DNA of 64,000 bases from [Clostridium] aminophilum DSM 10710 (lineage in GTDB: Bacteria; Bacillota; Clostridia; Lachnospirales; Lachnospiraceae): positions 62,001-126,000 of the forward strand of contig NZ_JONJ01000009.1 of NCBI RefSeq assembly GCF_000711825.1, given 5' to 3'. The notes under the pieces are model-generated. The model did not search any database. It had not been told where the DNA came from and saw only the letters and a list, made by a program, of their open reading frames with translations. Below, in pieces: positions 44,430 through 53,669 of this stretch. The translations under genes were made by a program, and so were the position numbers. Every line of letters starts with the position of its first letter. The stretch's first letter is position 1.

Positions 44430-44464
44430 GACTACACCTCCTTTTTCGAAAAACACTGTTGTTG

Positions 44465-44493
44465 ATTATAGCTACTATAAAACAGTTTGTCAA
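44465..44493 (-). promoter_or_regulatory. Perfect consensus promoter of rpmF
   Basis: Minus-strand TTGACA, exactly 17 bp, TATAAT: all 12 consensus bases with optimal spacing. Confidence 0.88.
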
Positions 44494-44628
44494 CAAAAAT
44501 CTGTGAGGGATTACCCGTTTTTTGCTCCATCGGAAGTTTGAAACACCGCTTCCAATGGAACAGAAAACCGCGCAGACCCGGAAACCGGATCCGCGCGGAA
44601 AAATCACGTTATCCTGCTTTCACAGAGA

Positions 44629-45819
44629 TTACTTTACCAGTGCCAGGGTATCTCTTGCGATTGCAAGCTCCTCATTGGTCGGAACGAGAAGAAGCTTAAC
44701 CTTGGAAGCGTCGGTGGAGATGATTCTCTCCTCGCCGCGTACATTGTTCTTCTCCTTGTCAAGCTCAGCGCCGAGATATGTGAGATGTGCGCAGACATTC
44801 TCTCTCATCTCGATGTTGTTCTCACCGATACCTGCGGTAAATGCGATCGCATCAACACCGTTCATCGCTGCAGCGTATGCGCCGATGTACTTGATTACTC
44901 TGTAATCGAATACGTCAAGAGCAAGCTGTGCTCTCTTGTTGCCCTTTGCAGCAGCATCGCCGAGGTCACGGCCGTCGCTGGATACGCCGGAGATTCCGAG
45001 CATACCGGACTTCTTGTTCAGAACGTTGTTCATACCCTCGAGATCAAGTCCTTCCTTCTTGCCGACGAACTCGATGATAGCCGGATCGATGTCTCCGGAA
45101 CGGGTACCCATTACAAAACCCTCCAGCGGAGTAAGGCCCATGGAAGTATCAACAGACTTGCCGTGATCAACCGCGCAGATGGAAGCGCCGTTGCCGAGGT
45201 GGCAAACGATGATCTTCAGATCTTCCGGCTTCTTTCCGAGCATCTTGGCAGCCTCTGCAGATACGAATCTGTGAGATGTTCCGTGGAAACCGTATCTTCT
45301 TACCTGATACTTCTCATAGTACTCGTGCGGAAGGCCGTATGTGTAAGCAACCTCCGGCATGGTCTGATGGAAAGCGGTATCAAATACAGCAACGTTCGGA
45401 ACGCCCGGCATAAGCTTCTGGCAGGTACGGATACCGATCAGGTTTGCCGGGTTGTGAAGCGGAGCAAGATCGTTGCACTCTTCGATTGCCTTCATCGCTG
45501 CGTCATCGATCAGGCAGGAAGCGGTGAACTTCTCTCCGCCGTGAACGACACGGTGACCTACCGCATTGATCTCTGCAAGGCTCTTGACAACGCCGGTCTT
45601 CTCACCGGTCAGTGCAGCAAGAACAGCAGAAATTGCCTCGTTGTGTGTCGGCATTGCGATCTCAGACTTCTCCTTCTCGCCGCCTGCCGGCTGATAGGTC
45701 AGAACACCGTCGATACCGATTCTCTCGCAAAGACCCTTTGCCAGAACTTCCTCGGAATCGGAGTTGATCAGCTGATACTTCAGGGAAGAGCTTCCGCAGT
45801 TGATAACAAGAATATTCAT
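44629..45819 (-). CDS. ackA: Acetate kinase
   Basis: 396-residue ASKHA kinase that makes ATP and acetate from acetyl phosphate, the main ATP-yielding fermentation step with pta. [16 protein letters not shown] at the start and the phosphate-binding [11 protein letters not shown] and HRFVSAEAA blocks fit. GAGG precedes the ATG. It follows pta by about 140 bp containing a GC-rich hairpin. Confidence 0.97.
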   Translation of the reverse strand: MNILVINCGSSSLKYQLINSDSEEVLAKGLCERIGIDGVLTYQPAGGEKEKSEIAMPTHNEAISAVLAALTGEKTGVVKSLAEINAVGHRVVHGGEKFTASCLIDDAAMKAIEECNDLAPLHNPANLIGIRTCQKLMPGVPNVAVFDTAFHQTMPEVAYTYGLPHEYYEKYQVRRYGFHGTSHRFVSAEAAKMLGKKPEDLKIIVCHLGNGASICAVDHGKSVDTSMGLTPLEGFVMGTRSGDIDPAIIEFVGKKEGLDLEGMNNVLNKKSGMLGISGVSSDGRDLGDAAAKGNKRAQLALDVFDYRVIKYIGAYAAAMNGVDAIAFTAGIGENNIEMRENVCAHLTYLGAELDKEKNNVRGEERIISTDASKVKLLLVPTNEELAIARDTLALVK

Positions 45820-45846
45820 TTTTTTACCTCGCTGTGCGTTAATATG

Positions 45847-45872
45847 CCCGCGCAGGAAGGAGCCTGCGCGGG
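45847..45872 (-). other. GC-rich hairpin between pta and ackA
   Basis: A 10-bp perfect stem CCCGCGCAGG / CCTGCGCGGG with a 6-nt loop and no T-run after it on the minus strand. It lies about 30 bp before the ackA start. It could protect or process the mRNA and set the pta:ackA ratio. Confidence 0.6.
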
Positions 45873-45957
45873 ACGTTATTTATGAAAAAAGATTTTCACG
45901 AAACCCTTTTTCGATTTCACTAATAAATGATGGAAGCAACGGAACCGCGCTCCTTAA

Positions 45958-46956
45958 TTACTTCGCCATCTGTGCCTGAACTGCTGTCATGGCAACAACG
46001 CCGACGATATCGTCTGCAAAGCAGCCTCTGGACAGATCGTTAACCGGCATGGACAGACCCTGAAGAACCGGGCCGTATGCATTTGCCTTTGCCAGTCTCT
46101 GAACCAGCTTGTAACCGATGTTTCCTGCCTCGAGGGACGGGAATACCAGAGTATTTGCCTTGCCGGCAACCGGAGACTCCGGAGCCTTCAGTGCAGCTAC
46201 AGTCGGATCAAGAGCGGCATCGAGCTGAAGCTCACCGTCGAGAGCAACCTCCGGGAACTTCTCGTGAGCGATCTTAACGCCTTCCTGAACCTTGGTTACA
46301 TCATCATGCTTTGCGCTTCCGTAGGAAGAGTAGGAAAGCATTGCAACCTTCGGCTCTGCGCCGATAAAGCTCTTGAAGGACTCAGCGGAAAGACCTGCGA
46401 TCTCAGCAAGCTTTGCGCCGTCGAAGTCGGTGTTAACTGCGCAGTCAGCAAATACGAAGCGGCCGTTCTCACCGTATTCACAGTTCGGAACCTCGACAAC
46501 GAAGAAACCGGATACGGAAGAGATTCCCGGTTTTGTCTTCAGAAGCTGCAGTGCCGGTCTGATGGTGTTACCGGTGGAGTGGCATGCGCCGGATACAACG
46601 CCGTCCGCATCGCCGCACTTGCACATAAGGCAAGCATAGTACATGTAATCAGCCATCATCTGCTTCTCAGCATCTTCCGGTGTAAGACCCTTCTTTGCTC
46701 TGAGCTCGCAGAACTTGTCGATATATTTCTGTCTATTCGGATCAGTTGCCGGATCGATTACGGTGATACCGTTGGTATCATAATCCTTTCCATGCTCTGC
46801 AGCCTGCTCCGGTGTAGCAAGAATGACGATATTTGCAACGCCTTCCTTAACGATCTTAACAGCTGCCTCCCAGGTTCTGTGATCCATGTACTCCGGAAGA
46901 ACGATCGTCTTCTTGTCAGCCTTTGCTTTTGCAATCATCTCATCAATAAATGCCAT
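45958..46956 (-). CDS. pta: Phosphate acetyltransferase
   Basis: 332-residue short-form Pta, which converts acetyl-CoA and phosphate to acetyl phosphate. Typical blocks are IVLPEYMDHRTWEAA, GACHSTGNTIRPALQLL and FPSLEAGNIGYKLVQRLA. ATG 46956 has AAAGGAG 10 nt upstream; the in-frame TTG at 46965 is too close to that site. It is the first gene of the pta-ackA unit and has its own promoter. Confidence 0.96.
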   Translation of the reverse strand: MAFIDEMIAKAKADKKTIVLPEYMDHRTWEAAVKIVKEGVANIVILATPEQAAEHGKDYDTNGITVIDPATDPNRQKYIDKFCELRAKKGLTPEDAEKQMMADYMYYACLMCKCGDADGVVSGACHSTGNTIRPALQLLKTKPGISSVSGFFVVEVPNCEYGENGRFVFADCAVNTDFDGAKLAEIAGLSAESFKSFIGAEPKVAMLSYSSYGSAKHDDVTKVQEGVKIAHEKFPEVALDGELQLDAALDPTVAALKAPESPVAGKANTLVFPSLEAGNIGYKLVQRLAKANAYGPVLQGLSMPVNDLSRGCFADDIVGVVAMTAVQAQMAK

Positions 46957-47000
46957 TGTAGTCAAACTCCTTTCGCGAGTGTGAAAATTTTTCCTGATCT

Positions 47001-47029
47001 ATTATATACCGCAAAAATACAACGTACAA
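47001..47029 (-). promoter_or_regulatory. Promoter of pta-ackA
   Basis: Minus-strand TTGTAC, 17 bp, TATAAT about 45 bp before the pta start. The -10 is perfect and the -35 is 4/6. Confidence 0.65.
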
Positions 47030-47182
47030 GGCTAAAACGTAAGAAAAAAGAAAGACATTTATTTAACAGGTCCAAAAAATATCCGGTGTTTTCACCGTTT
47101 TTCCGGTGTTCCGCGCCCGCCGTTCGCCTCTCTTCCCCCCTTCCGGGCCGTTTCCGTCCGCCTGTCCGGATCCGCGGAAATG

Positions 47183-47212
47183 TTGACATTACGGGATTTC
47201 GCCACGTATAGT
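47183..47212 (+). promoter_or_regulatory. Promoter of tmcAL
   Basis: Plus-strand TTGACA, 18 bp, TATAGT, about 125 bp before the tmcAL start. Confidence 0.65.
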
Positions 47213-47230
47213 AGAGTCATCATTGAAAAT

Positions 47231-47286
47231 GATCCCTTCCCACGGCAAAGGAACGGTCTCTACGGCCGTGCCGGAAGGATCTTTTT
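47231..47286 (+). terminator. Leader hairpin with T-run before tmcAL
   Basis: An imperfect stem of about 16 bp, GATCCCTTCC-CACGGC / GCCGTGCCGGAAGGATC, with an 18-nt loop, followed at once by TTTTT. It lies between the promoter and the tmcAL start, so it is a candidate attenuator rather than an end-of-gene terminator. Confidence 0.6.
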
Positions 47287-47337
47287 CGCCGAAATTTTTC
47301 ATTTGAACTGAAAAAAATACATTCCGGAGGAACTTCC

Positions 47338-48696
47338 ATGAAGATTACAGGCATCATCGCCGAATACAATCCCTTCCACGCGGGGCACGCTTATCAGATC
47401 GCCGAGGCAAGACGGCGGTCCGATGCAGATGCTGTCTGTGTCATCCTGAGTCCGTCCTGGGTTCAGCGCGGGGAGCCGGCGGTCTTTCGCCGCAGTGCGC
47501 GCGTAGAAATGGCACTCGCCGGCGGCGCGGACATTGTCCTTGAGATGCCGGCTCCGTTTGCGACTGCGGCCGCGCCGGACTTTGCCTTCTGGGGCACCTC
47601 TGTCCTCACCGGAATCGGCTGCGACGCGCTCTCTTTCGGATGTGAAAATGATGACGCCGCGCTTCTTCAGACGGCAGCCCGGATTCTTGCAGAAGAGCCG
47701 GAACCGTTCGGCACGCTTCTGCGGGAAGGCCTGAAAAAGGGCCTCTCCTACCCTGCGGCACGTGAAGCTGCTTTTTCCGGATATCTGTCCGGGGCGGCTA
47801 CGTCGGGAACAAAAGATCTGTCCTCCGGATCGCCGTGTTCCGGACGCCTGCACCGGCTGCTCTCCGAATCCAACAATATTCTGGCGCTTGAGTACTGTGC
47901 CTCGCTCGCCCGTCAGAACCGAAACACAGAGATCATCCCGATTCGCCGTCTCGGGGCTTCCTATAATGAGACCGTTCTTCCGGATTTTTCAGGAGAAGTC
48001 GGCGCTCTGTCTCCGGACGGAAATGCGCCCTTTGTCTCTGCCATGGCGATCCGGAACCGTCTGAAGGAATCTCCAACGGCTCCGTCGGAAGTCCTTCGCC
48101 GCTTCGTTCCGGAGGAAGTTTTTTCACGGATGGAACGGGAAACACCCCTCTTCCCGGAGGACTTTTCCGATCTTCTCCAGTACGCGATTCTCCGGTCGGA
48201 CCGGGATTCTCTCCTCTCGATCAGTGATGTCGGCGAAGAAATCGCCGGGCGGATCCATTCCGCCTCGCCGGACTTCCGCTCTTTCCACGACTGGATTGAT
48301 CTACTGAAAGTCCGTCAGTTTACATATACCCGGATCTCCCGCGCTCTGACCCACATTCTCCTCGGAATCCGTACCGCTGAAATCATGAACTGGAAAGAAC
48401 GTCCGGATACCGGATATGCCAGAATTCTCGGTTTCCGCCGGGAAGCCTCCCCGGTGCTCCGCGAACTGAAAAAACGGACTTCCATTCCGATAATCACCAG
48501 ACCGGCAGACTGCTTCCGAACACTTTCGCCGGCGGCACGTTCCCTCTTTGAGAAGAATACCGCCTGCGAGCACATTTACCGGACGGTACTGACATCAAAA
48601 AATCGCGCCGCCGGAATACCGGAAGCGCGATTTGAAAATGAATACCGGATCGGGCCGGTCATTTATGATTCCACCGGAAATGGCATCTTGGGCTGA
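47338..48696 (+). CDS. tmcAL: tRNA(Met) cytidine acetate ligase TmcAL
   Basis: 452-residue nucleotidyltransferase of the YlbM/DUF795 family. TmcAL makes acetylated cytidine at the wobble base of elongator tRNA-Met using acetate and ATP. The N-terminal GIIAEYNPFHAGHAYQI holds the HxGH-like motif of the fold, and SPSWVQRGEPAVF is also conserved. GGAGG 7 nt before ATG. Its use of acetate suits the pta-ackA neighbours, from which it diverges. In Bacillota the gene is often next to these or to rpmF. Confidence 0.92.
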   Translation: MKITGIIAEYNPFHAGHAYQIAEARRRSDADAVCVILSPSWVQRGEPAVFRRSARVEMALAGGADIVLEMPAPFATAAAPDFAFWGTSVLTGIGCDALSFGCENDDAALLQTAARILAEEPEPFGTLLREGLKKGLSYPAAREAAFSGYLSGAATSGTKDLSSGSPCSGRLHRLLSESNNILALEYCASLARQNRNTEIIPIRRLGASYNETVLPDFSGEVGALSPDGNAPFVSAMAIRNRLKESPTAPSEVLRRFVPEEVFSRMERETPLFPEDFSDLLQYAILRSDRDSLLSISDVGEEIAGRIHSASPDFRSFHDWIDLLKVRQFTYTRISRALTHILLGIRTAEIMNWKERPDTGYARILGFRREASPVLRELKKRTSIPIITRPADCFRTLSPAARSLFEKNTACEHIYRTVLTSKNRAAGIPEARFENEYRIGPVIYDSTGNGILG

Positions 48697-48752
48697 TCCG
48701 GAGAGTTCCGTCATGAGAAACCCGGACACTGACCGAAATCTGCGCGCCCCCC

Positions 48753-48846
48753 TGCAGGCTTCTGGCGTTCAGAACTCACAGATGATATACCTTCAAGCCT
48801 GCGGATCTCCGTGTCCCATGCAGGCATCCGGCGTTCAGGACTCACA
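48753..48846. repeat. 28-bp direct repeat downstream of tmcAL
   Basis: TGCAGGC.TC.GGCGTTCAG.ACTCACA occurs at 48753-48780 and 48819-48846, with 25 of 28 bases the same and 38 bp between the copies. It fills the convergent gap between tmcAL and the ABM gene. Confidence 0.75.
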
Positions 48847-48860
48847 AACGACAATGCACC

Positions 48861-49145
48861 TCAGATCTCAAACTTTTCAACGACGGTGTCGTCGACAAAC
48901 GGTCCCTTGAGTTCTCCGATTCTCGCAAAATGGGGCTGTGTTCCATGCACTGCGAGCGCTTCGGCATCCCGCCACTTTTCAACGAGAAGAATTTCATCGC
49001 AGCCATCCGCCGGGAAGTAATAATCGTATTTGATGTTTCCGTCCTCCGCGCGGCATGCTGCCCCGATGCCTTCCGCATCAATCGCTTCCAGGAACTTCTT
49101 GCCCATCCCGGGTTTGCATTTGTAGGTCACGTTCAGAATGATCAT
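48861..49145 (-). CDS. ABM-domain (antibiotic biosynthesis monooxygenase-like) protein
   Basis: 94-residue dimeric alpha/beta-barrel protein of the ABM / YgiN type. It begins MIILNVTYKCKPGM and has the central DEILLVEKWRDAEALAVH block, where the Trp and the His are conserved in the family. Members oxidise quinol-like compounds or degrade haem; no specific substrate can be given. ATG 49145 has AAAGGTGAG upstream. It stands alone. Confidence 0.8.
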   Translation of the reverse strand: MIILNVTYKCKPGMGKKFLEAIDAEGIGAACRAEDGNIKYDYYFPADGCDEILLVEKWRDAEALAVHGTQPHFARIGELKGPFVDDTVVEKFEI

Positions 49146-49300
49146 CTTCTTCTCACCTTTCCTTTGTCGCACCACCCCCGACGGAATTCCGCGGCGGCGT
49201 TCTCCGGTCTCTTTCAATTTATCATCTTATCGCCGCCGGATTACTCTGATCATCATCAGAACAGTCCAGCTAAAAATCGCATCATACGGTCTGACTCTCA

Positions 49301-49636
49301 TCAGCGCTCGAATTTAAAATAAACGATCACCGACTCGTGATCCCGGTGAATCCAGACAGCATTGTCGTCGCCCTCATCCGCAGCAAGCTCGCAGATCTCA
49401 TATCGCCCGTACTCGTGACCGGCCTCGCCTTTTTTCCCGTGCTCCGCGCTGCTGCCGAAATCACCTTTCTGGAAAGAGCACACCGCATCGATGATCTTCT
49501 GAATGCTGTCGCCTTCAAAGAAAACTTCGCGGATTCCGCGGGACAGATACACATTATCGCCATTGATCATGCCGTAAAGCGCGGTTCCGGTTCTTCTTTT
49601 CTTCACATATTCTTTTACTTCGTTGAAATCCTTCAT
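49301..49636 (-). CDS. Small conserved-looking cytoplasmic protein, function unknown
   Basis: 111 residues, no signal peptide or membrane helix. Lys/Glu-rich, with a GTALYGMINGDNVYLSRGIREVF stretch suggesting a small alpha/beta fold and a HGKKGEAGHEYGRYEICEL loop; it is not a family I recognise. A strong GGGAGGAG site before the ATG and plain codon use support a real gene. No operon partner is apparent. Confidence 0.6.
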   Translation of the reverse strand: MKDFNEVKEYVKKRRTGTALYGMINGDNVYLSRGIREVFFEGDSIQKIIDAVCSFQKGDFGSSAEHGKKGEAGHEYGRYEICELAADEGDDNAVWIHRDHESVIVYFKFER

Positions 49637-50138
49637 TCTGTACTCCTCCCGGTCATCTTATTTCGCCAGAAACCGGATTGATACATGTGTATCCCGGCCT
49701 GCTCCTCTTCCTGTCGGATCCCCCATCCGGCCGATGTGCGGTTTCTGTCTTTCTTTCTTCATCATACCGCGAAGAAGCATTTTAAGCCAGCAAAATCTCC
49801 GTCTCACCGGCGCCGGAATCTTCTTCGTCTCCGGCGTCGGGCTGACCGGATTCGCCGGTATCGGAATTCTCTTCGTCTCCGGCGTCGGACTGGCCGGATT
49901 CAACGATGTCGGAATTCTCTTCGTCTCCGGCGTCCGTCTGACCGGATTCGACGATGTCGGAATCTTCGAGCGTTTCACGGCAGTCGCCAACGCCTCACCG
50001 GTGCGTAGGATCTGACGAGTCAGCCGCGCAAATGAAACGACGGCGCCTGCAGAACCGTCTGCAAACGCCGCCATCACTTCATCTTCTTACAATATCTGCA
50101 GCAACATTCATCGATATCCGCCGCGATATCCGGAACCG
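49637..50138. repeat. 502-bp gap with a 48-bp tandem repeat and dispersed-repeat copy C
   Basis: Three 48-bp units (49824, 49872, 49920), each close to TTCGTCTCCGGCGTCGG.CT followed by GACCGGATTC and a short variable part. Straight after them, 49969-50040 resembles the coaX-flanking repeat: GAGCGTTT, CGGC, TCGCCA, CTCACCGG, GCCGC and ATGAAA in the same order and orientation. All frames here are repeat-derived, so no gene is called. Confidence 0.65.
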
Positions 50139-51509
50139 TCAGTTCTTAAACGAATGGATCGGTGCCGGGATACGGCCCTTCCGGCTGATAAACTGCTCAC
50201 AGCTGAACCTGTTGACTGGAATGATCGGTGCATAGCCGAGAAGGCCTCCGAACTCCGCCTGCTCTCCGACTTTCTTGCCGATAACCGGAATCAGCCGGAC
50301 TGCCGTGGTCTTCTGGTTGACCATACCGATGGCCGCCTCATCCGCGATCACGCCGGAGATCGTCGCCGCACTGGTATCCCCCGGGACCGCGATCATATCA
50401 AGGCCCACCGAGCATACGCAGGTCATGGCCTCCAGCTTCTCGATTGTCAGCGCACCGCGGCTGACCGCATTGATCATCCCCTGATCCTCGCTGACCGGAA
50501 TGAACGCGCCGCTGAGACCGCCCACATACGAGCAGGCCATGATGCCGCCCTTCTTCACCTGGTCATTCAGCATTGCCAGCGCTGCCGTCGTTCCCGGAGC
50601 ACCGGTGGATTCCAGACCGATCTCCTCCAGAATATCCGACACGCTGTCGCCGATGGCCGGTGTCGGAGCAAGGGAGAGGTCAATGATGCCGAAGGGAACG
50701 CCGAGACGCTTCGACGCCTCCTGCGCAACAAGCTGTCCCACGCGGGTGATCTTAAACGCTGTCTTCTTGATGGTCTCGCACAGTTCCTCAAAGCCGCAGT
50801 CCCGCATCTCCGGTGTGCCGAGAACCGCCTTCATAACGCCCGGGCCGCTGACGCCGACATTGATGATATCATCCGCCTCGGTCACGCCGTGGAACGCGCC
50901 CGCCATGAACGGATTGTCGTCCGGCGCATTGCAGAAGATCACCAGCTTTGCACAGCCGAGAGAATCATTATCCTTCGTCAGCTCGGCGGTCTGCTTGACA
51001 ATCTGTCCCATCAGACGGACTGCATCCATATTGATGCCGGTCTTGGTGGAGCCCACATTGACGCTGGAACATACAAAATCCGTGGTCGCAAGCGCCTGGG
51101 GGATGGAGCGGATCAGAAGTTCTTCCGCCGGTGTCATTCCCTTGTTGACCAGAGCGGAGTAACCGCCGATGAAATTGATGCCGATGGCCTTTGCCGCGCG
51201 GTCAAGAGTCTTTGCGATGGTCACAAAGTCCTCCGGCGTATGGCAGGCCGCTGCGCCGACCAGAGCAATGGGCGTCACGGACACCCTCTTATTCACGATC
51301 GGAATTCCAAATTCTCTGGAGATCTCCTCTCCGGTCTGCACCAGTTTTCCGGCACGGTTCAGAATCTTGTTGTAGATCTTCTCATTCAGTCGGTCGAGAT
51401 CACTGTCCGCACAGTCCAGGAGACTGATGCCCATCGTGATGGTGCGCACATCCAGTGTCTCGCCGGAGATCATATTGTTGGTCTCCATGACTTCCTGCAT
51501 ACTAATCAT
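50139..51509 (-). CDS. PFL-family protein (UPF0210/DUF711)
   Basis: 456-residue protein of the DUF711/UPF0210 family, distantly related to pyruvate formate-lyase in fold. Biochemical function is unknown. The start region [17 protein letters not shown] and the [14 protein letters not shown] and [17 protein letters not shown] blocks are family-typical. AGAGGA precedes ATG 51509. It follows the ACT gene by about 70 bp; the pair is conserved across Firmicutes, suggesting that the ACT protein regulates or partners it. Confidence 0.9.
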   Translation of the reverse strand: MISMQEVMETNNMISGETLDVRTITMGISLLDCADSDLDRLNEKIYNKILNRAGKLVQTGEEISREFGIPIVNKRVSVTPIALVGAAACHTPEDFVTIAKTLDRAAKAIGINFIGGYSALVNKGMTPAEELLIRSIPQALATTDFVCSSVNVGSTKTGINMDAVRLMGQIVKQTAELTKDNDSLGCAKLVIFCNAPDDNPFMAGAFHGVTEADDIINVGVSGPGVMKAVLGTPEMRDCGFEELCETIKKTAFKITRVGQLVAQEASKRLGVPFGIIDLSLAPTPAIGDSVSDILEEIGLESTGAPGTTAALAMLNDQVKKGGIMACSYVGGLSGAFIPVSEDQGMINAVSRGALTIEKLEAMTCVCSVGLDMIAVPGDTSAATISGVIADEAAIGMVNQKTTAVRLIPVIGKKVGEQAEFGGLLGYAPIIPVNRFSCEQFISRKGRIPAPIHSFKN

Positions 51510-51580
51510 ATCTGTTTCCTCTTTTTGCTGTAAAATCAGTCCACTCGTTATTATACGTTATCGCACATCAAAGTCACTCA

Positions 51581-51853
51581 TCAAAGACGGTGCATGCTGG
51601 TGAAGATCTCTTCTCTCTGGCACAGGATGCGGACGCCGATCTCCTCTCCGATGGCCGCCAGATCCGCAGCCATATCGTCAAACGATTTGTTCATCTTGGA
51701 GATATCTACGATCATCATCATATTAAAATATTTCTGCAGGATCGTCTGCGTGATGTCCAGAATGTTAATGTTGTTCTCCGCGAGATAATTGCAGGTCTTT
51801 GCAACGATGCCCACTTTGTCTTCGCCTACGATCGTGATAATGATCTTGTTCAT
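51581..51853 (-). CDS. ACT-domain protein (UPF0237)
   Basis: 90-residue stand-alone ACT domain, related to GcvR regulators. It opens IIITIVGEDKVGIVAKTCNYL, with the Gly-rich ligand turn, and contains INILDITQTILQ. ACT domains bind amino acids or other small ligands. AGGAGG precedes the ATG. It is the upstream partner of the PFL-family gene. Confidence 0.92.
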   Translation of the reverse strand: MNKIIITIVGEDKVGIVAKTCNYLAENNINILDITQTILQKYFNMMMIVDISKMNKSFDDMAADLAAIGEEIGVRILCQREEIFTSMHRL

Positions 51854-51902
51854 AGATTTCCTCCTGTTCTGATGCCGGAACCGGGCCGGCAGGCCGTGTT
51901 GA

Positions 51903-52700
51903 TTATATGGTAACGACTTCGCTCATCGCGTCGCGGGTAGCAACGGTGATGTCAAAGTCCTTACTGTTGTAGGAATTGTCGCTCTCGTCGATCTCGAGTT
52001 TTACGGTCTCATAGGCCAGCTCCGGGTAATTGTTTTCCTTGGAGAGATGTCCGAGGAAAATGTGTTTGATCCCGTCATTTAAGATCTCCGAGATCAGTCT
52101 TCCGCTGTTTTCATTGGACAGATGGCCGAAATCGCCGAGAATACGGCGTTTGAGAGGATACGGATAAGGTCCCGCCTCCAGCATGCGGACATCGTGGTTG
52201 GCCTCGATCAGCGCCGCGTCCAGATTCCGCAGATGGTCCACGATATACGGGCTGTAGTGTCCCATATCCGTTGCCACCGCAACGGATTTGCTGCCGCAGG
52301 AAATCCGGTAGGCCATGGGCTCCGCCGCGTCGTGATCAATGGAAAACGGCAGAATATCCAGATCTCCGATCCGGACATCCGCATCCGCCCCCACCTCGTG
52401 GTAGAGTTCCGCATCCACGCGATCCAGCGATTTCATCTGTTTCATCGCGCGGACGGTTCCCGGCGCCGAGTAGATCGGGACGGAATATTTCTTCGACAGA
52501 ATATTGAGTCCGGAGATATGATCCGAATGCTCATGTGTCACAAAAATGGCAGTCAGGTCTGCCGGGGAAAGACCGAGCTCTTTTAAGCCGAGCTCGATGC
52601 GTTTATTGCTGATGCCTGCGTCCACCAGGACATGCGTGTCGTCTGAACCGACGTAGGTGCAGTTTCCGTTGGATCCGCTGGCGATGGATACCATTCTCAT
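51903..52700 (-). CDS. MBL-fold metallo-hydrolase, WalJ/YycJ-like
   Basis: 265-residue metallo-beta-lactamase-fold protein with the metal motif THEHSDHISG (about residue 55) and later ligands in ATDMGHYS and EANHD. The opening SIASGSNGNCTYV is typical of YycJ/WalJ, a putative nuclease linked to wall metabolism or DNA repair in Firmicutes. Its ATG overlaps the coaE stop (CGATGA), so it is co-translated with coaE. Confidence 0.87.
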   Translation of the reverse strand: MRMVSIASGSNGNCTYVGSDDTHVLVDAGISNKRIELGLKELGLSPADLTAIFVTHEHSDHISGLNILSKKYSVPIYSAPGTVRAMKQMKSLDRVDAELYHEVGADADVRIGDLDILPFSIDHDAAEPMAYRISCGSKSVAVATDMGHYSPYIVDHLRNLDAALIEANHDVRMLEAGPYPYPLKRRILGDFGHLSNENSGRLISEILNDGIKHIFLGHLSKENNYPELAYETVKLEIDESDNSYNSKDFDITVATRDAMSEVVTI

Positions 52701-53287
52701 CGTTTTGTTCTCTCTTCCATTATCGTCCGGAGCTGTGCCCGTACGTCTTCTTCTGTACCGCTGTTGTCAATCACACGGTCTGCCTGCTTCGCATATTCCT
52801 CATCCGTGAACTGATTTCCAATCATCGCCCGGCATTTTTCTTCGCTGTATCCGCGGCTTTCCATGAGTCTTTTGATGCGGATTTCCGGATCGGTCCGGAC
52901 ATACCAGACCTCATCGAAAAAGCGTTTTCTGGCATCCGCGTCAAAGACAGCGGCCTCGGTAATGACAAGGTCTGCCCCGGAAGCGGACATTTTCTCATCG
53001 ATCACCTTCCAGGTCATCGGATGGATCAGCCTGTCAATCGTCTTTTTCGCCTCCGGATCCCGGAAGATCCGTGCGGCCAGCTTCGGACGGTCAATGGTGC
53101 CGTCCGCGGAAAGATACTCCGTGCCGAAGGTACGGACAACCGCATCGTATCCGGCCTCTCCCGGTTCCATGAGTCGCCTGGCCTCGTCATCCGCCAGAAT
53201 GATCTCTGCACCGTATTCTGTTTTCAGAATCGAGAGCACCGTGCTTTTCCCGGCACCGACGCCCCCGATCAGATATATTTTGCTCAT
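52697..53287 (-). CDS. coaE: Dephospho-CoA kinase
   Basis: 196-residue P-loop kinase for the last step of CoA synthesis. P-loop GGVGAGKSTVLSIL at the start, DEARRLMEPG, and IRIKRLMESRGYSEE in the lid. It overlaps the downstream metallo-hydrolase by 4 bp. It is the last core gene before the AT-rich element that begins a few bases upstream of its start. Confidence 0.94.
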   Translation of the reverse strand: MSKIYLIGGVGAGKSTVLSILKTEYGAEIILADDEARRLMEPGEAGYDAVVRTFGTEYLSADGTIDRPKLAARIFRDPEAKKTIDRLIHPMTWKVIDEKMSASGADLVITEAAVFDADARKRFFDEVWYVRTDPEIRIKRLMESRGYSEEKCRAMIGNQFTDEEYAKQADRVIDNSGTEEDVRAQLRTIMEERTKR

Positions 53288-53444
53288 ATTGTGCTATTGT
53301 ACTCCATTTCAAAGCAGAATAATATGCTATTATTTCATGATGCTTATATCTCATTTGAAAGTCCTTATTTTATGCGGTTCTGTGCTTCTTATGTTCGACC
53401 GAGTGCCACAACGAGTGCCACAGAATATCATCCCGCATGAAGTT

Positions 53445-53564
53445 TTAAAGAACTTTCAAAGCATTTGCCACGAGATTGATTTCAACAAACCTGGCGCAAT
53501 ACGTGCCATTCGATTGCTGATAGATCCCTTCACCAAGCTCCTTTCCTTTGAGATCTTTTCCCAT
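53445..53564 (-). pseudogene. Remnant of a Tn916-type tyrosine integrase
   Basis: A strong AGGAGG site and an ATG at 53564 open a frame of only 39 residues. The first ~27 (MGKDLKGKELGEGIYQQSNG, then TYCARFV) match the N-terminal arm-binding region of Tn916-family integrases. The frame then changes to unrelated sequence and stops, so the catalytic body is deleted. A further 110 bp to coaE, with a doubled CGAGTGCCACA at 53399 and 53411, may be the integrase 3' end and attachment flank. The xis-like gene lies upstream in the order seen in Tn916. Confidence 0.68.
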
Positions 53565-53580
53565 CCGAACCTCCTTACAT

Positions 53581-53634
53581 AAAAAAGAAGCCCAGATAAG
53601 CTTGATAAATTATACACTAATCAGGGCCTCTTTT
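53581..53634 (-). terminator. Long hairpin between xis and the integrase remnant
   Basis: Arms AAGAGGCCC and GGGCTTCTTT are separated by about 32 nt and followed by T residues on the minus strand. It would end the xis message before the integrase remnant. Confidence 0.45.
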
Positions 53635-53669
53635 ACAATGTGATTAAATCTTTCAAAGCGGTACATTTC

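Noticed and set aside
49658-50077. 139-codon minus frame with Pro/Thr/Glu-Lys repeats (and a plus frame across the same DNA)
   Set aside because: The periodic protein sequence is just the 48-bp DNA repeat read through; no ribosome site and no non-repeat domain.
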